Shown here piece after piece: positions 57,173 to 61,091 of a stretch of DNA of 61,091 bases (positions within the stretch are counted from its first letter, which is position 1; each line of letters begins with the position of its first letter). The DNA comes from an uncultured Granulicella sp. (GTDB lineage: Bacteria; Acidobacteriota; Terriglobia; Terriglobales; Acidobacteriaceae). Position numbers and translations under genes: made by a program. The stretch is from contig CALMVK010000040.1 of assembly GCA_937873145.1 (NCBI GenBank), positions 1 to 61,091 of the forward strand. Direction: 5' to 3'. The notes under the pieces were generated by a model. That model saw only the letters and a program-made list of their open reading frames with translations. It ran no database searches and was not told where the DNA came from.

Positions 57173-58348
57173 TTAATCGATGCTCAGAGCGCACTTAAAG
57201 CCATGCGCATTGTGGTGGTCGTAGAGTAGCCAGGGCATGTCTGCTTTAGGCATCCGAATTCGCCCAAGCTCAATGCAGACAGAAACTGGTGCCGCAAGGA
57301 ACACGTGCAGAGGCGTGTTCTGCCCATGCTTTTCCTTGATTGTGTTGACCAGCTGTCGTGCTGCGGATCGAAAGGCGGACAAGTGTCCTCTACTTTTGAT
57401 GATGTCGTTATGTGGGTCTTCCACCGTCAACCGCCAGATAGAAGCACCTTCGCCAAGCACTTGATATATACGGTCCTCGGTCACTCTCCCACTGATGTCT
57501 ATGAGCAGGGCCGGCGCCCCTTCAGTCATTGAAGGATGTGTCACCTTGAAACGCAGGGGCGCAGCTTGCTCCGGCCAAGTCCATGTTTGAGGCTCGCGAT
57601 GTCGCTGGTAAACATCTACCTCCGAAATATCCCCTAGCAGCGTTCCAAGCCTGACGAGAAGAGGTTGTGCGGCTAAAGCGAACACGGAAAGATGCTTTTC
57701 GGCTCCTGACTCTGAAAGCGGTTCTCGCACCTTTTTTGCGAAGAGCTTGCGCAGGTTCGCATCTTCATTCGCCCAGAACGCCGTTTCAGTATCCGAGAAG
57801 GCCACGTTCGTCATTTGCAAGGTTAAGGCGTTCCTGGAGGCAGGGAAGCGAAGCGGCATCATCGCAGTAGCTGCCTGCTTGAAATTGAGGCATGTCGATT
57901 GATCACCTATGTTTGATCCGTATAGGAGCACATGACTGGAATGTTCCGGCGCTATGCCGGTGACGAGTTCCACTCGCTCTTCATGCTTCCTCTTCATTTC
58001 AAGAAGGAGGTCTGTAGGGTATTCTTGGGCGCCATCCCCACTGTCGATTTCGACATGACACTGGTGGCACACCAGTATCAAATTCTCTGCCGAGTTCAAC
58101 AGTTCCTTTGGGATCCCTTGACGGCCCCGTGGCCCACACCGGCTGAATGAACGAATGTGGGCCCTCTGAGCGACATTCAGTTCCCGCTGAGTCACGAGAG
58201 ACCACGAGACAGGTCGATTGCACCCAGCAAACTCACAACGGGCCGCAGCGCGTCCCCACAGAATTGCCGTCACCTGCGAAGGCACATAGCGTGTGACGTC
58301 ATACTCGCTCTCGTTGGATTGCGCATCTTTCGCACTGGCTCGTCCCAC
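57173..58348 (-). CDS. cap5: HNH-SAVED effector nuclease (Cap5-like)
   Basis: A 391-residue CBASS effector. Residues 20-115 are an HNH/treble-clef nuclease: C38 and C43 in R-C-E-F-A-G-C-N, H64 in A-H-I, the E-N-L-I-L-V-C-H-Q-C-H-V-E-I-D segment with C94, C97 and H98. Residues 190-391 form a SAVED domain that binds cyclic oligonucleotides (L-G-R-I-R-M-P-K-A-D-M-P-W-L-L-Y-D near the end). On binding signal, known Cap5 degrades DNA. It is the first gene of the minus-strand operon, starting at GTG 58348 with a G-rich site ahead, and is divergent from capH-like regulators. Confidence 0.9.
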   Translation of the reverse strand: MGRASAKDAQSNESEYDVTRYVPSQVTAILWGRAAARCEFAGCNRPVSWSLVTQRELNVAQRAHIRSFSRCGPRGRQGIPKELLNSAENLILVCHQCHVEIDSGDGAQEYPTDLLLEMKRKHEERVELVTGIAPEHSSHVLLYGSNIGDQSTCLNFKQAATAMMPLRFPASRNALTLQMTNVAFSDTETAFWANEDANLRKLFAKKVREPLSESGAEKHLSVFALAAQPLLVRLGTLLGDISEVDVYQRHREPQTWTWPEQAAPLRFKVTHPSMTEGAPALLIDISGRVTEDRIYQVLGEGASIWRLTVEDPHNDIIKSRGHLSAFRSAARQLVNTIKEKHGQNTPLHVFLAAPVSVCIELGRIRMPKADMPWLLYDHHNAHGFKCALSID

Positions 58349-58387
58349 GCGTTCCCCCCTTGACTTTCTTCAGCGTCAGCGTGCAGG

Positions 58388-58462
58388 CTGGTACACAAGT
58401 GAAACACTACAGCGAGAACGCGATTGGGTCAAGGGTGAACCACTGGTACACATGTGGAACAC
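58388..58462. promoter_or_regulatory. Two 20-bp operator-like direct repeats
   Basis: CTGGTACACA-based sequences at 58388-58407 and 58443-58462 match at 18 of 20 bases. They lie between the divergent CBASS and CapH-like genes, 55 bases apart. The second contains the palindrome CACATGTG. Likely binding sites of the XRE repressor. Confidence 0.6.
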
Positions 58463-58477
58463 GGGGAGGAAATTAGC

Positions 58478-58819
58478 ATGCCTCCATTGGAAGATCTTGG
58501 GAGAAGAGCGGCAAAACACCGCGAGAAGCTGGGCTTAGGTATCCGTGCGGCGGCAAAAGAGATTGGAGTGAGCCATCCCACGTTGTCCAGGATCGAGCGA
58601 GGACATCTGCCAGATCTGGAAAACTATCAGCGAATATGTCGATGGCTCGGCGAAGATCCAGAGAGCAACGTGATGCCGTCTGCTGGCGCCGAAGGCTTTG
58701 GAACGCCTGTTGTAGCGGAGGTTCATTTTCGCAAGCGGGCGACCATAACGCCTAAAACAGCTCAGGCTTTAGCGCAGATGATTCTTGCAGCTCAAGAATT
58801 TCTTGCGGCAGGAAAGTGA
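58478..58819 (+). CDS. XRE-family HTH repressor (CapH-like)
   Basis: A 113-residue protein with an N-terminal helix-turn-helix (G-I-R-A-A-A-K-E-I-G-V-S-H-P-T-L-S-R-I-E-R-G) and a helical tail. CapH-type repressors silence CBASS until cleaved by the metalloprotease CapP. GGGGAGGA lies ahead of the ATG at 58478. It overlaps the ImmA-like gene and is divergent from the HNH-SAVED operon, the layout described for CapH/CapP-controlled CBASS. Assignment rests on context plus the HTH. Confidence 0.78.
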   Translation: MPPLEDLGRRAAKHREKLGLGIRAAAKEIGVSHPTLSRIERGHLPDLENYQRICRWLGEDPESNVMPSAGAEGFGTPVVAEVHFRKRATITPKTAQALAQMILAAQEFLAAGK

Positions 58820-59393
58820 TCTGATCTTGAGTGAATTGCGTCGGGGCTTCAAAGCGTGGTGCGAAAGAGCGGCTGCTGGATACCGCCGGGACCTAGGCTT
58901 GCGTCCTGACGAAGCTCTGAATCCGCTCGCACTCGCTCACCATCTGCAGGTTCTGGTGATCTCGCCTGAAGCGCTTAGCGGCCTATCGGCAAGCGCTGCC
59001 CATCATCTGTGTGTCACCGACGCTGACAGCTGGTCTGCTGTCACTCTCATCGAAGGGGATAGGAAACTGGTAATCCTAAACCCATCGCACTCGGCGGCCC
59101 GAAAGAACAGTGATCTCGCTCACGAACTTTCACACTTGATTTTGGAGCATAAGCCGACGCAAGTGTTCTTCGGCCCTGACAAGTCCCTCCTCATCAGAGA
59201 ATTTGATCGCGTACAGGAGGCGGAAGCTGAGTGCTTGTCATCGGTGCTACTCGTTCCTCGAAAGGCACTACTTGCGCTGCTACCTATCAGTGATGACGAA
59301 ATGGCTGCTCAACAGTTAGGTGTGAGCACACAGATGTTCCGAATGCGCCGGAACGTAACTGGGGTTGATCGTCAACTCGCTCGCCGATGGTAG
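58785..59393 (+). CDS. ImmA/IrrE-type zinc metalloprotease (CapP-like)
   Basis: A 202-residue protein with the zinc motif H-E-L-S-H (H113, E114, H117) in D-L-A-H-E-L-S-H-L-I-L-E-H, and a downstream Glu-rich A-E-A-E-C-L-S segment that would give the third ligand. Such proteins cleave partner HTH repressors; CapP does so upon DNA-damage-type ssDNA. The TTG start at 58785 lies inside the HTH gene (35-base overlap); in-frame TTGs up to 58836 are alternatives. Together with the XRE gene it forms the probable CBASS switch. Confidence 0.8.
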   Translation: MQLKNFLRQESDLILSELRRGFKAWCERAAAGYRRDLGLRPDEALNPLALAHHLQVLVISPEALSGLSASAAHHLCVTDADSWSAVTLIEGDRKLVILNPSHSAARKNSDLAHELSHLILEHKPTQVFFGPDKSLLIREFDRVQEAEAECLSSVLLVPRKALLALLPISDDEMAAQQLGVSTQMFRMRRNVTGVDRQLARRW

Positions 59394-59550
59394 CTACGCT
59401 TCGCGACCCTGCTCACCAAGGCCTTCACCGCAGCCGACATGGCTACTTAGCTTATGTCTTGGCTAGTGCCCTTGGAAGCTCATCCCATCGCCCTATCCGA
59501 CTGTTCTATTTTGCCGAAGACTTGGTTCCAGATCGTCTACAAGCTCTGCC

Positions 59551-60084
59551 CTATGGCCGTCCCACGAGATCCACAATAGCCAGCGCATCTTCGAGTGTCA
59601 CAACAGAATAGAGCGGAGCAGCTGCCACGGTTACGCTCTCGATGCTTGGACGTTTTGACGGTTTTTGAATCAAGATTGGCTGGTTGTATACGCGCGAAGA
59701 GCTCCAATCTAGAAATGCCATCCATGGGTCCCAGCCCTTCCGAGTCTTTTCCTGCGGGTCGCTGGTGGCTGAGTTATATCGAACGTTGGCCGCAACAAAC
59801 AATGGTTCGACAAAGGTGTTGTCGTTCTCGTCAAAGAAGCAGATATTAATTCCGAGCATCTGCTGCTCGCTTCCCTTGGGGACGTACAAGCGAATCAGAC
59901 CTTCCGCTAAATATACCTGCCGACTGATGCTGCTCCCAAGGTTGAGCGTGACTACGTTGCCGTACAGAGATTCGTAGCTGCTCAGCGTTCGGTCCAGATC
60001 GCGAAACAGACGTACACAATCCGCATGCATTCCCCGAACTGCCATCATGGCTTGAGCCATCTGCTTGCCATAATCAGCGCTCAT
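59551..60084 (-). CDS. Unknown partner of the PD-(D/E)XK gene
   Basis: A 177-residue protein, no signal or membrane helices. It begins M-S-A-D-Y-G-K-Q-M-A-Q-A-M-M-A-V and has a beta-rich middle (Y-G-N-V-V-T-L-N-L-G, I-N-I-C-F-F-D-E-N-D-N). I do not recognise a family. The ATG at 60084 lies inside the end of the upstream gene (11-base overlap), so the two are coupled and probably act together. A longer start at 60333 would read through that gene in another frame and is rejected. Confidence 0.6.
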   Translation of the reverse strand: MSADYGKQMAQAMMAVRGMHADCVRLFRDLDRTLSSYESLYGNVVTLNLGSSISRQVYLAEGLIRLYVPKGSEQQMLGINICFFDENDNTFVEPLFVAANVRYNSATSDPQEKTRKGWDPWMAFLDWSSSRVYNQPILIQKPSKRPSIESVTVAAAPLYSVVTLEDALAIVDLVGRP

Positions 60085-60907
60085 AAAATCTCCCGGGGGC
60101 CGATCCATAAGCAGCCAAGGAATCTGCCCCGCTCTGAAAATACTTGTATTCGTAAAACGTGCCGCCAGGCATCGGTGAGGGTAGCGAGGCTTTTCTGAAG
60201 CCATGAAATGCTTCGAACCCTCGTCCACGTAGAAACTGGTAGACCTCTTGGAGAAGCTGGTCTTTGGCCGAGAAGGCCTGTGCTGTTTCCAAGACATCTC
60301 GCCATTCGAGCCCAAAGAGGTTACTGACATCATCAGGGGCCAGAGCTAGAGATGCGTTCATTTCGTTTAGCGCAAATGAACGTGTCAAATACACCACCAC
60401 ACGATGATCTTCGACGTTCCACTCAGGGATTTGCTCCCTGTCCCTCAGTAGCTCAAGATAGCGAACGAGTTGATCATTGCTGCCGATCCCGCTCTTTCCT
60501 GAGTTCAGCTTGACCTCGATGAGCACGGTGAGAGGCAGGACTCCAAGGCCCGTGAAACGAAGAAGCAGGTCTGGCTCTCCATGCTTTGGAAAGCACGTCC
60601 AGAACCTTGTTTCCAGTTCCGAATACCTCTCAAACAGTATTCCCCTGCTATTCAACTCGGTAACGAGGGAAGCTCTGAGACCTGAAGGGCTCGTGGCGCG
60701 CCTAAAGAGCTGTTCCCAAAATGCAGGAGGCGAAACAAGCCTCAGATGGCCAAATACAGCCGAGGTCAACCAGTCTTCCTGCTCTTCGGCTGCAGGCAGG
60801 CGTTTGCCATTAATCTCCGCTAGCAGCACAAAAGTCTCCTCACTGGCACGAGCTTCCGGTCCAACGCTACATGATTCTGCGGGTGTGAAGTTGAGGCTGC
60901 AGTGCAA
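60074..60907 (-). CDS. PD-(D/E)XK nuclease-like protein, right-end module
   Basis: A 277-residue protein whose core reads H-G-E-P-D-L-L-L-R (D113) followed by L-I-E-V-K-L-N-S-G-K (E131, K133), the PD-(D/E)XK nuclease signature. An upstream E in E-L-E-T-R-F-W may be the family's extra acid. The C-terminal half is helical then aromatic-rich. The start is TTG 60907; no better one is seen. It is coupled to the 177-residue gene and lies next to attR, the usual place for newly acquired defence cargo. No known defence system named here matches the pair. Confidence 0.65.
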   Translation of the reverse strand: MHCSLNFTPAESCSVGPEARASEETFVLLAEINGKRLPAAEEQEDWLTSAVFGHLRLVSPPAFWEQLFRRATSPSGLRASLVTELNSRGILFERYSELETRFWTCFPKHGEPDLLLRFTGLGVLPLTVLIEVKLNSGKSGIGSNDQLVRYLELLRDREQIPEWNVEDHRVVVYLTRSFALNEMNASLALAPDDVSNLFGLEWRDVLETAQAFSAKDQLLQEVYQFLRGRGFEAFHGFRKASLPSPMPGGTFYEYKYFQSGADSLAAYGSAPGRFYER

Positions 60908-60974
60908 GTAGCGAGAGTCTATGGTTGATCATCTCGGTGAAGCTTTGCGAGGAGCCTCAACTTTGGCCACAGCA

Positions 60975-60983
60975 TTGTCCACC
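60975..60983 (-). promoter_or_regulatory. GTGGACAA repeat near attR
   Basis: Same sequence as the three sites beside the integrase (GGTGGACAA on the minus strand). It sits 55 bases inside attR. No other copies were noticed in the island interior. Confidence 0.4.
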
Positions 60984-61037
60984 GAAAGGCTTCTTTTGCA
61001 CTGTCGTCCTTATTTCGAGTGGTTAGTGACAGTCTCT

Positions 61038-61054
61038 ACCTTCTGCATCGGCAA
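61038..61054 (+). other. attR core (17-bp direct repeat, right)
   Basis: Identical to 34378-34394 and preceded by TCT, so the plus strand spells S-T-F-C-I-G-K and TGA, a displaced mnmE 3' end. Beyond it 33 bases of presumed chromosome reach the window edge. Confidence 0.88.
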
Positions 61055-61091
61055 ATGATGGAGGTTCCGAGTCACGCCGAGGCGCCCATGA

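Larger units (their letters stand above)
34378..61054. mobile_element. Integrative genomic island in the 3' end of mnmE (about 26.66 kb)
   Basis: The island is bounded by 17-bp direct repeats at 34378-34394 and 61038-61054. It contains a tyrosine integrase adjacent to attL, an AlpA-type regulator, ParA, an orphan TrbL, recombinase and Fic genes, and a right half filled with defence systems. Codon use and GC look less biased than the chromosomal part. No relaxase, type IV coupling protein or transfer ATPase is seen, so it is not self-transmissible as seen here. The same site (3' end of trmE/mnmE) is used by SGI1-family islands of Gammaproteobacteria. Confidence 0.9.

Noticed and set aside
60084..60333. 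Long start for the 177-residue partner gene
   Set aside because: It would overlap the nuclease gene by 260 bases in another frame; the ATG at 60084 gives normal coupling.

Overview
The window reads as the chromosome of a member of the Acidobacteriota (most likely class Terriglobia; inferred from gene content and style, not proven) carrying one integrated genomic island. It divides into two parts: an ordinary chromosomal stretch (1 to about 34,398) and a mobile island of about 26.66 kb (about 34,378 to 61,054). A further 33 bases beyond the right end are chromosome again.

Chromosomal part. The left edge cuts alaS. Next come a coupled DUF429/amidohydrolase pair, trpF-trpC, a tRNA-Leu(CAG), a small H-box protein facing a response regulator, infC with a non-ATG start, secreted or lipoprotein genes with low-complexity sequence (including a YXWGXW-type protein), acnA, an NHL-repeat lipoprotein and an SDR oxidoreductase. 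Then follow plsX-rpmF-yceD, rplU-rpmA, a MntA/HepT toxin-antitoxin pair whose last codons overlap the ruvB start, an alpha/beta hydrolase, murQ, a beta-helix secreted protein, lpxC-folK, maf, a sugar mutarotase, a HAD phosphatase, ruvA and mnmE. All chromosomal genes read without frameshifts.

Island. The 3' end of mnmE is duplicated. A 17-bp sequence at its last codons (34378-34394) recurs at 61038-61054, where a second copy of the codons for the C-terminal S-T-F-C-I-G-K and a stop sits at the far end of the foreign DNA. A tyrosine integrase begins just inside the left end. This is the attachment site used by Salmonella genomic island 1 (3' end of trmE/mnmE). Behind the integrase lie an unknown coupled gene, an AlpA-type regulator, a ParA-like ATPase, a putative winged-helix replication or partition protein, a small lipoprotein and an orphan TrbL-type mating-channel protein. 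No relaxase, coupling protein or other transfer gene is visible. Then come a histidine phosphatase, a small unknown gene, a Fic protein and a serine recombinase.

The right half is a defence island: (1) an HTH-nucleotidyltransferase/HEPN-like pair; (2) a helicase, DUF1156 DNA methylase and DUF499 ATPase trio matching the layout called Hma in the PADLOC scheme, its methylase broken by two single-base frameshifts; (3) a type II-short-like CBASS on the minus strand with an HNH-SAVED effector, a CD-NTase split in two by an ATGA overlap, and an E2-like protein with a C-terminal SEC-C zinc motif; (4) a divergent CapH/CapP-like repressor and metalloprotease pair that probably controls the CBASS; (5) an unrecognised two-gene module, one member with a PD-(D/E)XK nuclease core, next to attR.

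The strongest candidates for something undescribed are the right-end nuclease module, the E2-SEC-C protein beside a split CD-NTase, and the idea that this is an SGI1-like island carrying its own mating-channel subunit to use another element's conjugation machinery.
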